A stretch of DNA of 64,000 bases from an uncultured Bacteroidota bacterium (GCA_903838055.1 CAILWV010000013.1:62001-126000), one strand, 5' to 3'. Positions 45,334-55,386 are shown, counted from the first letter of the stretch. A program made the numbers and translations. Notes: a model not told the origin generated them from the letters alone.

Positions 45334-46431
45334 ATGAAATTATTATACATAACTAACGGAATAAAGGGTGCAGCTGGACTAGAAAGAGTATTATCAATTA
45401 AAGCAAATTATCTTTCAGAAATATTGGATTATGAAGTTCATATATTTGTATTAAATCATAATAATATGCCATTGTTTTATGAATTTAGTTCTAAAATTAT
45501 TTTGCATGATATTTCAGTTTTTGGTAATACATTTCAATACATAAAAAAATATTTTTTTGGAATAAAAAATGTTGTTAACAAAATAAAGCCCGACATTATT
45601 TCCGTTTGTGATGATGGATTAAAAGGTTTTTTTATCCCTAAAATAATTTCAAATAATATACCAATAATTTATGAACGCCATGCTTCTATTAATTTGAATT
45701 TTAACTCTAAGAATTTAAATTTTATTAAAAAAATAAAAGACAAAATCACATATAGGTTGATGCGTTATTGTTCTCATAGATTCGATAAATTTATAGTATT
45801 AACCCCAAAAAACAAACAAGAATGGAGTTCCAATAATTTAATGGTAATTCCAAACCCATTGTCTTTTTATCCAGATGAATTTTCGCCGTTAACTTCAAAA
45901 AAAATAATTGCAGTAGGAAGTCATAATTATAATAAAGGATATGATTTACTATTACATTCTTGGGCAAAAATTGCTAGTAAGCATCTTGATTGGCATTTAG
46001 AAATTTACGGTACTATTGATGAGAGTAAAATATATTTAAATCTAGCATCGAATTTAGATTTAAATAACAGGGTTACTTTTTTTGAATCTGTTTTAAACAT
46101 ACAACAAAAATACCTTGGAGCTTCAATAATGGCTTTGCCTTCCCGTTCTGAAGGGTTCGGAATGGTTTTAATTGAAGCCATGGCTTGTGGTGTTCCATGC
46201 GTTTCTTTTGATTGTCCTAATGGTCCAAGTAGTATTATAAAAGATAACGAAGATGGATTTTTAGCAACTAATGGCGACATAGACGCCTTTGCAGAAAAAC
46301 TTTTAGAGCTTATTCAAAATAAGGATAAGCGAAAATTGATGGGGAAAGCCGCTAAAGAAAATGTAAAAAGGTATTTGCCCGAAACGATAATGTCGCAATG
46401 GGACGAATTATTTAAAAAATTAACCCAATGA
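45334..46431 (+). CDS. Family 4 glycosyltransferase
   Basis: A 365-residue GT-B enzyme. The N-terminus GIKGAAGLERVLSIKANYLS contains the acceptor-side glycine loop. The C-terminal domain has IIAVGSHNYNKGYDLLLHSW near residue 190 and LPSRSEGFGMVLIEAMACGVPCVSFDCPNGPSSII near 268-302, with the EX7E nucleotide-sugar motif. It starts two bases after the flippase stop and overlaps the next glycosyltransferase start by four bases (ATGA). Confidence 0.92.
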   Translation: MKLLYITNGIKGAAGLERVLSIKANYLSEILDYEVHIFVLNHNNMPLFYEFSSKIILHDISVFGNTFQYIKKYFFGIKNVVNKIKPDIISVCDDGLKGFFIPKIISNNIPIIYERHASINLNFNSKNLNFIKKIKDKITYRLMRYCSHRFDKFIVLTPKNKQEWSSNNLMVIPNPLSFYPDEFSPLTSKKIIAVGSHNYNKGYDLLLHSWAKIASKHLDWHLEIYGTIDESKIYLNLASNLDLNNRVTFFESVLNIQQKYLGASIMALPSRSEGFGMVLIEAMACGVPCVSFDCPNGPSSIIKDNEDGFLATNGDIDAFAEKLLELIQNKDKRKLMGKAAKENVKRYLPETIMSQWDELFKKLTQ

Positions 46432-47639
46432 AAAACATATTATTAATAATTCCGTATGGTGGTGTAGGCGGAATGGAACGCCTCGCGTTTAATTTTTATA
46501 AACAGTATATTAGTAGAGGGTATAATGTAAAAGTTATTAAAATTATACAACTAGATTCGGATATTGTTCATTTTGGTGACGATGAAATCGCTTTGTCAAC
46601 TAAAGATTTTATTCAGATGTTGTTTATTAATCGATTATATTTTTATTGTAAAATACCTCTTTTGATTCATAAAATAATAAAAAAAAATAAAATCTCCCAT
46701 TCTATATCATTTGGTGATATGACAAATTTATTTAGCTCATTAAGTTTTTCTAAAGAATATAAAATAGGGAGTATTCATTCTTTTAAAAGTATTGAATTTA
46801 AAGAACAAAATTTTTTAAACAAAATATTTAAATTAGCTTACAAGACCTCTTATTTTTTCTTTGATAAAGTGGTTTGTATTAGTCAAGCTGTTCGATTGGA
46901 TTTAATAGAAAATTGTGGATTCAAATTTCCTAAAAAAATACAAGTACTTTATAACCCTCATGATATTAGTGAAATACAGAATTTATCCAAAGAACAATTA
47001 GAATCTGATTTTGAAGAACAATTATTTCAAAATAAAGTTGTTTTATTTTTGGGAAGAATTTCTTTAGTTAAGGCGCCTTGGCATTTAATAAAGTCTTTTA
47101 GTTTGTTGAAAAATTTAGATAATTCAATTAAATTGGTTTTTATAGGCGATGGCGATATTTACCTAACTAAATATCTTATAGAATTAACTGCAAAATTTGG
47201 AATTGAAGAAAATGTTGTCTTTTTAGGTAGAAAATCAAATCCATATTCCTATTTAAAAAGGGCTTCTGTTCTAGCAATGACCTCTTATTATGAAGGTACT
47301 CCCAATGTAATTGTTGAAGCAATTGCTACAGGAACACCAATTGTTTCTTCCAATAGTACTAGTGGTTTAAGAGAGTTGATGAGTAATAAAGAATACATCC
47401 ATTTTAATGATTTTATTTCTACCGAATGCGGTATTATTACACCTAGTTTTTATTTTGGAAGTTTTAAAATCCCATTAGATGAATCAATAATTAATGAAGA
47501 AATTATTTTTTCTAAAGCAATTTCTGAACTACTTAATAATGAAGATTATGCTATTAAGATTGAAGAAAATAAAGTAAACTTATTAGATAAATTTAATTTA
47601 GAAGTAATAGCTTCTGAATATATTTCAAGTATATCTTGA
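46428..47639 (+). CDS. Family 4 glycosyltransferase
   Basis: A 403-residue GT-B enzyme. IPYGGVGGMERLAFNFYKQY at the N-terminus and, in the C-terminal half, VVLFLGRISLVKAPWHLIKSF near residue 203 and MTSYYEGTPNVIVEAIATGTPIVSSNSTSGLRELM near 284-318 are the family motifs. It is preceded by an ATGA overlap and followed by a 67-base gap. Substrate is not predictable. Confidence 0.92.
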   Translation: MKNILLIIPYGGVGGMERLAFNFYKQYISRGYNVKVIKIIQLDSDIVHFGDDEIALSTKDFIQMLFINRLYFYCKIPLLIHKIIKKNKISHSISFGDMTNLFSSLSFSKEYKIGSIHSFKSIEFKEQNFLNKIFKLAYKTSYFFFDKVVCISQAVRLDLIENCGFKFPKKIQVLYNPHDISEIQNLSKEQLESDFEEQLFQNKVVLFLGRISLVKAPWHLIKSFSLLKNLDNSIKLVFIGDGDIYLTKYLIELTAKFGIEENVVFLGRKSNPYSYLKRASVLAMTSYYEGTPNVIVEAIATGTPIVSSNSTSGLRELMSNKEYIHFNDFISTECGIITPSFYFGSFKIPLDESIINEEIIFSKAISELLNNEDYAIKIEENKVNLLDKFNLEVIASEYISSIS

Positions 47640-47706
47640 TTTATTGCTTAATTTTGATAAAAAATAGTTTCAATTATATTAATTGTAATTCTAAATTTAA
47701 ACACAA

Positions 47707-48801
47707 TTGAATACTATATTCCTGGCGTCTAATTATTCTTTAATTTACTACAACTTTTTACTTGTAATAACTTTTTTTGTTTTCTATAAAAGTCAAACAA
47801 CTTCATTAGAATCTCCATCAAATTTAGTAGGTAAAAATATTTTAGGATTTATTTTCTTTATTTTAATATTATTATTTATTGGATTCAGACCAATTAATTT
47901 TCATTTTGGTGACATGGTGATTTACAATATTGAATTCGAAAATTACGTAAAAGGTGCGCCATTTGATACTAGTAAAGAATTTTTATTTGAAAGTTTTAAA
48001 TATTTTTTTGCTAAAAAATTAAATGCCACGAGTTTCTTTTTTGTCTGTACTTTTTTATACATAGCACCTTTGTATTTTGCAACAAAAAAAATATTTATTG
48101 ATTATTCGTTTTATGCTTTTTATTTGTTAGTAATTTCATTTTCATTTTGGGCTTATGCAACTAACGGAATTAGAAATGGTATTGCAACTTCCCTTTTTAT
48201 TTTTGCCATAACTCGAGATTCTAAAATAGTTAAATGGGTCTTATTAATTGCAATTATTTTTATTCATAAATCAATATTAATTGCTGTAATTATTTATGCT
48301 ATTGTTTCTAAATTAAATTATACTAAAGTCTATATACTTCTTTGGTTTATTTGTATTCCATTATCACTAGTGCTCGGAAGTTTTTTAGAACATTTTTTTT
48401 TAGGATTGGGATTTGCAGATGAAAAATTAAAAGTTTATTTACAAGGGGTAGATCAAGTTAAAGAAGGGGTGACTTTAGTAGTTGGTTTTAGGTGGGATTT
48501 CTTATTATACAGTGCAGTAGGTGTTTTTGCATGTTGGTATTTTATTTTTATAAAGAAAATTAAAGATAAAATCTATTCATTAATATGTAATACTTATCTT
48601 ATTTCAAATGCTATTTGGATATTGGTGATCCGAGTTTCATATAGTAATAGATTTGCCTATATGTCTTGGTTTTTAATGGCTTTGGTTATTATTTATCCCT
48701 TGTTGAAAATTAAAATGTTTGATAATCAACATAAAGTTATTGGTATAATTACCATTCTTTACTTTTCGTTTACTTATTTGTTTGACTTTATTTTAAATTA
48801 A
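47707..48801 (+). CDS. EpsG-family polysaccharide polymerase candidate (Wzy-like)
   Basis: A 364-residue integral membrane protein with about 10 hydrophobic helices. The FIGFRPINFHFGDMVIYNIEFENY segment near residues 57-80 matches the EpsG family, in which a conserved Arg and Asp-Tyr loop follow the second helix. Such proteins polymerise lipid-linked repeat units in the periplasm. A stop lies nine bases before the TTG at 47707 and the next in-frame ATG is 70 codons later, inside the family domain, so a TTG start is required. It pairs functionally with the flippase. Confidence 0.8.
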   Translation: MNTIFLASNYSLIYYNFLLVITFFVFYKSQTTSLESPSNLVGKNILGFIFFILILLFIGFRPINFHFGDMVIYNIEFENYVKGAPFDTSKEFLFESFKYFFAKKLNATSFFFVCTFLYIAPLYFATKKIFIDYSFYAFYLLVISFSFWAYATNGIRNGIATSLFIFAITRDSKIVKWVLLIAIIFIHKSILIAVIIYAIVSKLNYTKVYILLWFICIPLSLVLGSFLEHFFLGLGFADEKLKVYLQGVDQVKEGVTLVVGFRWDFLLYSAVGVFACWYFIFIKKIKDKIYSLICNTYLISNAIWILVIRVSYSNRFAYMSWFLMALVIIYPLLKIKMFDNQHKVIGIITILYFSFTYLFDFILN

Positions 48802-48807
48802 AGAGAA

Positions 48808-49797
48808 ATGAAATTAAGTATAATAATTCCTATTTATAATGTAGAAAAATACGTAGAAAAATGCGTTAAGTCCTTGTTGAGTAATAATTTAAAAAACAAT
48901 GAATATGAGATAATAATTGTTGACGATGGCTCTCAAGACACTAGTATTATTATTGTAAATGAGTTAGCTAAACAATTTTTTAACATAAAAATTATTTCGC
49001 AAAAAAATAAAGGATTAGGTGGAGCTAGAAACACTGGAATTCAAAATTCAATTGGAGTATACTTACTTTTTTTAGATTCAGATGATTGGTATTTACCTAA
49101 TACCCTCAAATATTTAATAACTCTTGCGGAGAATCAAAATCTCGAAGTGCTTGAGTTTGCTGCTCAAGGAATAGCACCTAGCGAGAAAATTATATTCCAT
49201 ATTCAAAATTCAACTAAAGAGAAAATACTTTCAGGTATTGAATATTACAATTCCATTAGGTATTTAAATTCTGCATGTAATAAATTATACAATAGAAGTT
49301 TTTTAGTGCACAATAATTTATTTTTCCTTGAAAAAATATATATAGAAGATTTTGAATTTAACACTAGAGTTTTTCTAAAAACTAAAAGAGTTATGGCCAC
49401 GGATTTTCTCGCAATTCAATTTCTTCAGTCAGAAAATTCGATTACAAGAAATAAGGACCATTCTAAAAGAGAAAAAGTTGTAACTGATTTTATTAAAATC
49501 ATTCAAATTACAAATGATTTATATATTAAACAACAAGAACCAATTGATGAACCTACAAAATTGTTTTTTGAAGAAAGGATTTCTTTTTTAGTTATTACTT
49601 TATTTTTTCAATTAATGAAATATAAACTTTCCTATTCAAAAATTAAGAAAATTAAAGTTCAATTGGTTTCAAGAGGACTTTTCTATATTGATTTTCCAAT
49701 TCATGATAAGAAAAAAGATTTTTTCAGGAAAATAATTATTAAAAATTTTGTTTTGATTAGATTTTTGCAACCACTATTAAAATTTTTAAATAAATGA
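48808..49797 (+). CDS. Family 2 glycosyltransferase
   Basis: A 329-residue GT-A enzyme with LSIIIPIYNVEKYVEKCVKSLL, IIVDDGSQDTS, KNKGLGGARNTGIQ and YLLFLDSDDWYLP (metal site near residue 90). The C-terminus is Lys-rich and hydrophobic (FRKIIIKNFVLIRFLQPLLKFL), which may associate with the membrane. The stop overlaps the next start as ATGA. Donor and acceptor unknown. Confidence 0.9.
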   Translation: MKLSIIIPIYNVEKYVEKCVKSLLSNNLKNNEYEIIIVDDGSQDTSIIIVNELAKQFFNIKIISQKNKGLGGARNTGIQNSIGVYLLFLDSDDWYLPNTLKYLITLAENQNLEVLEFAAQGIAPSEKIIFHIQNSTKEKILSGIEYYNSIRYLNSACNKLYNRSFLVHNNLFFLEKIYIEDFEFNTRVFLKTKRVMATDFLAIQFLQSENSITRNKDHSKREKVVTDFIKIIQITNDLYIKQQEPIDEPTKLFFEERISFLVITLFFQLMKYKLSYSKIKKIKVQLVSRGLFYIDFPIHDKKKDFFRKIIIKNFVLIRFLQPLLKFLNK

Positions 49798-50954
49798 AGC
49801 CGAAGCTAATAAGAACATCAACTATTGCTATGTCTTTAGATATTTTGCTTAAAGGTCAATTGGCTTTTTTAAACGATTATTTTCATGTAATTGCTGTTTC
49901 TGGTGAAGATTATCATTTAAAAAATGTTGCAATTCGTGAAAGAGTATCTACAGTAAGTGTTTTAATGAGTAGAACTATTTCTCCAATTAATGACTTAGTT
50001 TCTCTTGTAAAATTGTATATTCTATTTAAAAAAGAAAAGCCTTTAATAGTTCATTCAATAACACCTAAAGCTGGTTTATTGAGTATGGTTGCTGCTTATT
50101 TTGCAAGAGTTCCTATTAGGATACATACTTTTACAGGTTTGATTTTTACAAATAGAACAGGATTGATAAAGCAACTCTTAATGTTAATGGATAGCCTATT
50201 ATGTAAATGTGCAACAAACATATATCCTGAGGGTGAAGGAGTAAAAAGAGATTTGATTCAATATAAAATAACTAATAAACCACTTTATGTTTTAGCTAAC
50301 GGAAATATAAATGGCATTGATTTAGAATATTTTAACTCTGAAAATAATTCAGAATTAGAATTGGGAAAACTAAGAACTTCATTAGGAATTAATAGTAATG
50401 ATTTTGTTTTTATTTTCGTTGGTCGCATTGTTGCAGACAAAGGCATAAATGAATTAATAGCAGCTTTTTCTAAATTATCTGAACATAAAGAAAATGTCAA
50501 ATTGCTTTTGGTTGGGCCTTTGGAAAAAAATAGCAATCCTATTTCAAAAGAAACCGTATTAGAAATTCATCAAAATATTAATATAATAAGCACAGGATAT
50601 CAAGATTTAGTTAGAGACTATTTTTCATTAGCAAATGTACTCGTATTTCCAAGTTATAGAGAAGGATTTCCTAATGTTGTACTTCAAGCAGGCGCTATGG
50701 GATTGCCAAGTATAGTTTCCAATATCAATGGTTGTAATGAAATAATTATTAATAATTATAACGGAATAATTATCCCGGTTAAAAATGAATTAACTATTTT
50801 TGATGCAATGCAATTGTTGCTAGAAGATGAATCACTATGCAGAAAAATGAAAGCAAATGCTAGATTAAATGTTGAAAGTAGGTTTAATCAACAAGCAGTA
50901 TGGAAAGCAATACTAGATGAATATAAAATAATAACTGATAATGTATCCAAATAA
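49794..50954 (+). CDS. Family 4 glycosyltransferase (PglA/CapM-like)
   Basis: A 386-residue GT-B enzyme resembling transferases that add the second sugar to an undecaprenyl-linked primer. HSITPKAGLLSMVAAYFARVP near residue 84 and HTFTGLIFTN near 109 fit that subgroup. The C-terminal domain has FVFIFVGRIVADKGINELI and VFPSYREGFPNVVLQAGAMGLPSIV. It lies directly upstream of, and overlaps by 14 bases, the phosphosugar transferase gene, followed by PglD-, PglE- and PglF-like genes. The acceptor is therefore probably the lipid-linked bacillosamine-type sugar. Confidence 0.88.
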   Translation: MKPKLIRTSTIAMSLDILLKGQLAFLNDYFHVIAVSGEDYHLKNVAIRERVSTVSVLMSRTISPINDLVSLVKLYILFKKEKPLIVHSITPKAGLLSMVAAYFARVPIRIHTFTGLIFTNRTGLIKQLLMLMDSLLCKCATNIYPEGEGVKRDLIQYKITNKPLYVLANGNINGIDLEYFNSENNSELELGKLRTSLGINSNDFVFIFVGRIVADKGINELIAAFSKLSEHKENVKLLLVGPLEKNSNPISKETVLEIHQNINIISTGYQDLVRDYFSLANVLVFPSYREGFPNVVLQAGAMGLPSIVSNINGCNEIIINNYNGIIIPVKNELTIFDAMQLLLEDESLCRKMKANARLNVESRFNQQAVWKAILDEYKIITDNVSK

Positions 50955-51543
50955 GATAAAGCCATTTTTAGATTTTATATCAAGCATAATAGGAATGATC
51001 TTATTGTCTCCATTGTTTATTTTAATTACCGTTTTATTATTTATTTCTAATAATGGAAAACCATTTTTTTTTCAACTCCGACCTGGAAAAAATGGCAAAA
51101 TATTTAAAATCATAAAATTCAAAACGATGAACGATAAAAGAGATTCTCAAGGAGAACTTTTACCCGATTCGGAAAGATTAACAAAAATCGGAAATCTAGT
51201 AAGAAAAACCTCGTTAGATGAAATTCCCCAACTGCTCAATGTCGCAAAAGGTGAAATGAGTATTATTGGACCTAGACCATTATTGACAAATTATTTACAT
51301 ATGTATACTAATTTCCAAAATAGAAGACATGAAGTAAAGCCTGGTATTACGGGGTGGGCGCAGGTAAATGGGAGAAATGCAATTTCGTGGGATAAAAAAT
51401 TCGCACACGATGTTTGGTATGTTGAAAATATTTCCTTTCCTTTGGATATTAAAATTCTTTTTTATTCGATTGGCAAAGTAGTATCCAGCCAAGGAATTAA
51501 CGCTGCAGACGCAGCAACAATAGAACCATTCAATGGAAAATAG
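50941..51543 (+). CDS. Initiating phosphosugar transferase (PglC-like)
   Basis: A 200-residue monotopic phosphoglycosyl transferase that moves a sugar-1-phosphate to undecaprenyl phosphate. The N-terminal membrane helix (about 10-34) is followed by the conserved FFFQLRPGKNGKIFKIIKFKTM, the catalytic Asp-Glu in KTSLDEIPQLLNV near residue 97, GEMSIIGPRPLL and KPGITGWAQVNGRN. The short form without a CoA-binding-like N-terminal extension fits PglC. Neighbouring amino-sugar genes suggest UDP-diNAcBac as donor. Confidence 0.93.
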   Translation: MYPNKIKPFLDFISSIIGMILLSPLFILITVLLFISNNGKPFFFQLRPGKNGKIFKIIKFKTMNDKRDSQGELLPDSERLTKIGNLVRKTSLDEIPQLLNVAKGEMSIIGPRPLLTNYLHMYTNFQNRRHEVKPGITGWAQVNGRNAISWDKKFAHDVWYVENISFPLDIKILFYSIGKVVSSQGINAADAATIEPFNGK

Positions 51544-52153
51544 TGTAACTCTTTATGGGGCAAGTGGCCATTGTAAAGTGATTATTGATATTTTATATAG
51601 TCGCTCAATTGCTATTGATGCTATTATTGATGATAATCCGATAATTACCTCACTATTGCAATATAATATAGTAAAACCAGAAAATTTTGATTTTGCTAAA
51701 ATAAAAAATATGATTATTTCTATTGGTAATAATCATGTAAGAAAAGTTATTTCAGGTAAATTAAATGTACAATTCAGTAAGGCAATTCATTTTAATTCTA
51801 TTATCTCAAAAGAAGCCAAAATAGGTTATGGAACAGTGGTAATGGCTGGAGCAATAATAAATTCAGGTGTTTTGATTGGCAATCATTGTATAATCAATTC
51901 CGGAGCTCTTGTTGAACATGATTGCATTATTAATGATTTTGTTCAGATTTCTCCTAAGGCAACATTAGCAGGAAATATTAGTATTGGAGAAGGAACACAA
52001 ATTGGGATAGGAGCTACAATAATTCAAGGAATTAAAATAGGAAAATGGGCAATGGTAGGTGCAGGAGCCATAATAATTAAGGACATTCCAGATTATGCAG
52101 TCGTAGTTGGTAATCCCGGAAGAATAATAAAATATAATAAAGAAAATGAGTAG
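51533..52153 (+). CDS. Sugar O/N-acyltransferase with left-handed beta-helix (PglD/NeuD-like)
   Basis: A 206-residue acetyltransferase. The N-terminal small Rossmann-like domain (VTLYGASGHCKVIIDIL) binds the nucleotide sugar and the C-terminal part is made of hexapeptide repeats (KIGYGTVVMAGAIINSGVLI ... IGIGATIIQGIKIGKWAMVG). The catalytic His is probably in ALVEHDCIIND near residue 125. PglD acetylates the 4-amino group of UDP-4-amino-sugars to form UDP-diNAcBac. It overlaps the PglC-like gene by 11 bases and the aminotransferase gene by eight. Confidence 0.88.
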   Translation: MENSVTLYGASGHCKVIIDILYSRSIAIDAIIDDNPIITSLLQYNIVKPENFDFAKIKNMIISIGNNHVRKVISGKLNVQFSKAIHFNSIISKEAKIGYGTVVMAGAIINSGVLIGNHCIINSGALVEHDCIINDFVQISPKATLAGNISIGEGTQIGIGATIIQGIKIGKWAMVGAGAIIIKDIPDYAVVVGNPGRIIKYNKENE

Positions 52154-53279
52154 CACTAAAATATGGCTTTCTTCTCCTCATATGGGAGGAGGGGAGCAAA
52201 AATATATTGATGAGGCTATAAATACTAATTGGGTGGCACCATTAGGACCAAATGTTAATGGCTTTGAACACGATTTAGAAAAATATTTAAAGGATGATGT
52301 TTATGTTACTTCTTTAAGTTCAGGAACTGCCGCAATTCATTTAGCACTAATTTTGCTTGGCGTAAAGCCTAAGGACGAGGTTATTTGTCAGAGTATGACT
52401 TTTTCAGCTTCTGCAAATCCAATTGTATATCTCGGTGCAACTCCTATTTTTATAGATAGCGAATTAGAAACCTGGAATATGTGTCCGGTAACTCTAGAAA
52501 TAGCTATAAAAGATAGAATTAAAAACGGAAGAAAACCAAAGGCAATAATTGTAGTTAATCTATACGGAATGCCATATAAAGTAGAAGAAATAAGATCTAT
52601 TGCAAACCAATATGAAATTCCAATTATTGAAGATAGTGCGGAAGCTTTAGGAAGTACCTATAAAAATAAAAATTGCGGCACTTTTGGAGATATAGGAATA
52701 GTATCTTTTAATGGTAATAAAATAATTACAACTTCAGGTGGAGGAGCTATAGTGACCAAATCTAAAGAATTAAAAGAAAAGGCCATTTTTCTTGCAACAC
52801 AAGCTAGAGATGAAGCGCCTCATTATCAGCATAGCGAAATAGGTTATAATTATAGAATGAGTAATATTTGCGCGGGAATTGGAAGAGGTCAAATGGAAGT
52901 ATTAGACAGCCATATTGAAAAAAGAAGAGAAATGCACCAGTTTTATACAACTATATTTAAACAAAATGACGCTGTTCAATTATTGACCGAACCAAATTCT
53001 GATTATTTTTCTAACTATTGGCTTTCAACTATTTTAATTGATCCTTTAAAAGGAAATAAAATGTCAAGAGAAGATTTAAGAGCTAAGCTACTTGATGCAA
53101 ATATTGAAAGCCGACCACTTTGGAAACCAATGCATCTTCAGCCAGTTTTTAGCTCTGCTCCATATTATGGAGGACAAGTTGCTGAAAATTTATTTAACAA
53201 AGGATTATGTTTGCCATCAGGATCAAATTTATCAGAAGAAGAAAAAGATAGAATTAAAAGAGTATTAAATTTTATTTAA
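52146..53279 (+). CDS. DegT-family nucleotide-sugar aminotransferase (PglE-like)
   Basis: A 377-residue PLP-dependent enzyme. Starting motif IWLSSPHMGGGEQKYIDEAI, substrate loop SLSSGTAAIHLAL, PLP-binding IIEDSAEALGSTYKNKNCGTFG and the Schiff-base Lys in VSFNGNKIITTSGGGAIV near residue 184 are present. It resembles PglE/LegC-type aminotransferases that aminate UDP-4-keto-6-deoxy-GlcNAc. The dehydratase that makes this substrate is encoded by the next gene, and the acetylase by the previous. Confidence 0.9.
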   Translation: MSSTKIWLSSPHMGGGEQKYIDEAINTNWVAPLGPNVNGFEHDLEKYLKDDVYVTSLSSGTAAIHLALILLGVKPKDEVICQSMTFSASANPIVYLGATPIFIDSELETWNMCPVTLEIAIKDRIKNGRKPKAIIVVNLYGMPYKVEEIRSIANQYEIPIIEDSAEALGSTYKNKNCGTFGDIGIVSFNGNKIITTSGGGAIVTKSKELKEKAIFLATQARDEAPHYQHSEIGYNYRMSNICAGIGRGQMEVLDSHIEKRREMHQFYTTIFKQNDAVQLLTEPNSDYFSNYWLSTILIDPLKGNKMSREDLRAKLLDANIESRPLWKPMHLQPVFSSAPYYGGQVAENLFNKGLCLPSGSNLSEEEKDRIKRVLNFI

Positions 53280-53331
53280 TTAAATTGAGAATATATTATC
53301 CTAATTTTACAATCATAGAAAAGTATAATCA

Positions 53332-55338
53332 TTGAAAAACACAAAAAATAATAAAGTATTTGAAAAAATTAGTAAAGCTTTTCCTCTTATAAATACGGGA
53401 TTTAGCTTTAAAAATTTAGGATATCTACCTAGGTGGTTAGTTCTATCTATGGACTTTATTATAGTTTTTGTATCAATAATATGTACTTATTTTTTGTTGT
53501 TAGGTTTAAAATTTGAATATATTCCTAAAAGAGATTTAGGTTTTGGAATTGCTTTTTGGCTGTGTGTAAATGTTATTTTATTTTGGGTTTTCAGAACTTA
53601 TTCGGGTATAATAAGACACTCTTCATTTATTGATGCTATAAAATTATTTTTATCCCAATTTTCAACATTTGCAGTAATATTAGTATTTAATTTTATTTGT
53701 ATTTTGTTAGGCGAACAAAAATTATTTTTAACTACGGGAGCATTTATTAATACCGTCTTATCATTTAGTGTGCTTTTCTTTTATAGAATAATTGTTAAAC
53801 AATTATTTGATAATTTATTTAATGAATCACCTACTACAATTAGAATAAATGCAGTTATTTATGGCTCTGGAGCTAATGCCATCGCTGTAGCAAATGCATT
53901 AATTTCCGAAACACCTAAGAGATTTAATTTAATAGGATTCATTGATAAAAATAATCAGAATTTTAGAAAGAGGTTATTAAATCTTCCTATTTTTAAAATT
54001 AGAAAAAATCTTCTTTACTTGATGAAATCAAAAAACGGAGAAGCATTAATAATTGCAGATAATACTTTAACAAAAGAGGAACGTTTATTAATTATAGAAG
54101 AGTGCATAGAATTTGGAATTAAAGTTTTTACATTACCCTCAATTACAGATTGGGAAGATAAAAAAGAAATTTCTCAAAATTTAAAAAATCTAGAAATCAA
54201 CGATTTATTAGAGCGAGATCCAATTATTTTAGATACCCAAGGTATATTAGCGAAAATGAATAATAAAACTATTTTAGTTACCGGAGCAGCAGGTTCAATA
54301 GGTAGTGAAATAGTTAGGCAAATAGTTTTCTTTAATCCCGAAAAAATTATTCTTTTAGACCAGGCGGAAACACCATTAAATTCATTATCATTAGAAATTA
54401 TTTCTCTAAATATTCCTGTAGAAGTAATTAATAAAATTGCTGACATTAGAAGTTATAAAGATTTAGAATCTATTTTCATTTCTCATAAACCAGATGTTGT
54501 ATTTCATGCTGCTGCCTATAAGCATGTGCCTATGATGGAAGAAAATCCATCTCAAGCAATTTTCACTAATGTATTAGGAACAAAAAATATTGCGGATTTA
54601 TCTAATAAATATGAGGTAGATAGATTTGTATTGGTTTCTACGGATAAAGCGGTAAACCCAAGTAGTATAATGGGAGCAAGTAAACGTATTGCCGAGATGT
54701 ATGTTCAATCAAAGCAATCCAAACATCAAAAAAATAATCCTGAAAAATTCACAAAATTCATAACTACTCGTTTTGGAAATGTGCTAGGATCTAATGGTTC
54801 GGTAGTTCCCTTATTTACAAAACAAATTAAAGACGGAGGTCCAATTACTATTACTCATCCTGATATTATTAGATATTTTATGACTATTCCTGAAGCTTGT
54901 CAGTTAGTTTTAGAAGCTTGTTCTATGGGAGAAGGAGGCGAGATATATATATTTGATATGGGTAAGCCATTAAAAATAATTGATTTAGCAAAAAAAATGA
55001 TTCAATTAGCCGGTTTTACTCCTGATAAAGAAATTAAATTAAAAATTATTGGATTACGTCCAGGTGAAAAATTATATGAAGAATTACTAAATAATTCAGC
55101 TAAGAGTATCGCAACCCATCATGAAAAAATAATGATTGCAATTGAAGGTTGCGATGAATTTCAAATAATAAATCAGCATGTTGAAGAGTTAATTCAAATT
55201 GCAACTGTAGGAAATTTAAATCAACTCGTATCCAAAATGAAAACTATAGTTCCTGAATATAAAAGCCTAAATTCTGTATATCAAATTTTAGATGTTGAGT
55301 TGAAAGAAACTCCCAATTATAATAACCTTGAAAATTAA
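53332..55338 (+). CDS. UDP-GlcNAc 4,6-dehydratase-type polysaccharide protein (PglF/CapD-like)
   Basis: A 668-residue membrane protein. Four N-terminal transmembrane helices (about 35-160) are followed by a CoA-binding-like domain (VIYGSGANAIAVANALI near 180) and a C-terminal SDR domain with ILVTGAAGSIGSEIVRQI near 313. The catalytic Thr-Asp-Lys is in VSTDKAVNPSSIMGASKR. LRPGEKLYEELL closes the family pattern. It makes UDP-4-keto-6-deoxy-GlcNAc for bacillosamine synthesis. The start is a TTG at 53332, since a stop lies six bases before it and the next in-frame ATG falls in the first helix. Confidence 0.92.
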   Translation: MKNTKNNKVFEKISKAFPLINTGFSFKNLGYLPRWLVLSMDFIIVFVSIICTYFLLLGLKFEYIPKRDLGFGIAFWLCVNVILFWVFRTYSGIIRHSSFIDAIKLFLSQFSTFAVILVFNFICILLGEQKLFLTTGAFINTVLSFSVLFFYRIIVKQLFDNLFNESPTTIRINAVIYGSGANAIAVANALISETPKRFNLIGFIDKNNQNFRKRLLNLPIFKIRKNLLYLMKSKNGEALIIADNTLTKEERLLIIEECIEFGIKVFTLPSITDWEDKKEISQNLKNLEINDLLERDPIILDTQGILAKMNNKTILVTGAAGSIGSEIVRQIVFFNPEKIILLDQAETPLNSLSLEIISLNIPVEVINKIADIRSYKDLESIFISHKPDVVFHAAAYKHVPMMEENPSQAIFTNVLGTKNIADLSNKYEVDRFVLVSTDKAVNPSSIMGASKRIAEMYVQSKQSKHQKNNPEKFTKFITTRFGNVLGSNGSVVPLFTKQIKDGGPITITHPDIIRYFMTIPEACQLVLEACSMGEGGEIYIFDMGKPLKIIDLAKKMIQLAGFTPDKEIKLKIIGLRPGEKLYEELLNNSAKSIATHHEKIMIAIEGCDEFQIINQHVEELIQIATVGNLNQLVSKMKTIVPEYKSLNSVYQILDVELKETPNYNNLEN

Positions 55339-55386
55339 AAAAGCTAATATTTAGTTAAGCAATTTAGTTTTTTTAAATTTTTCATT

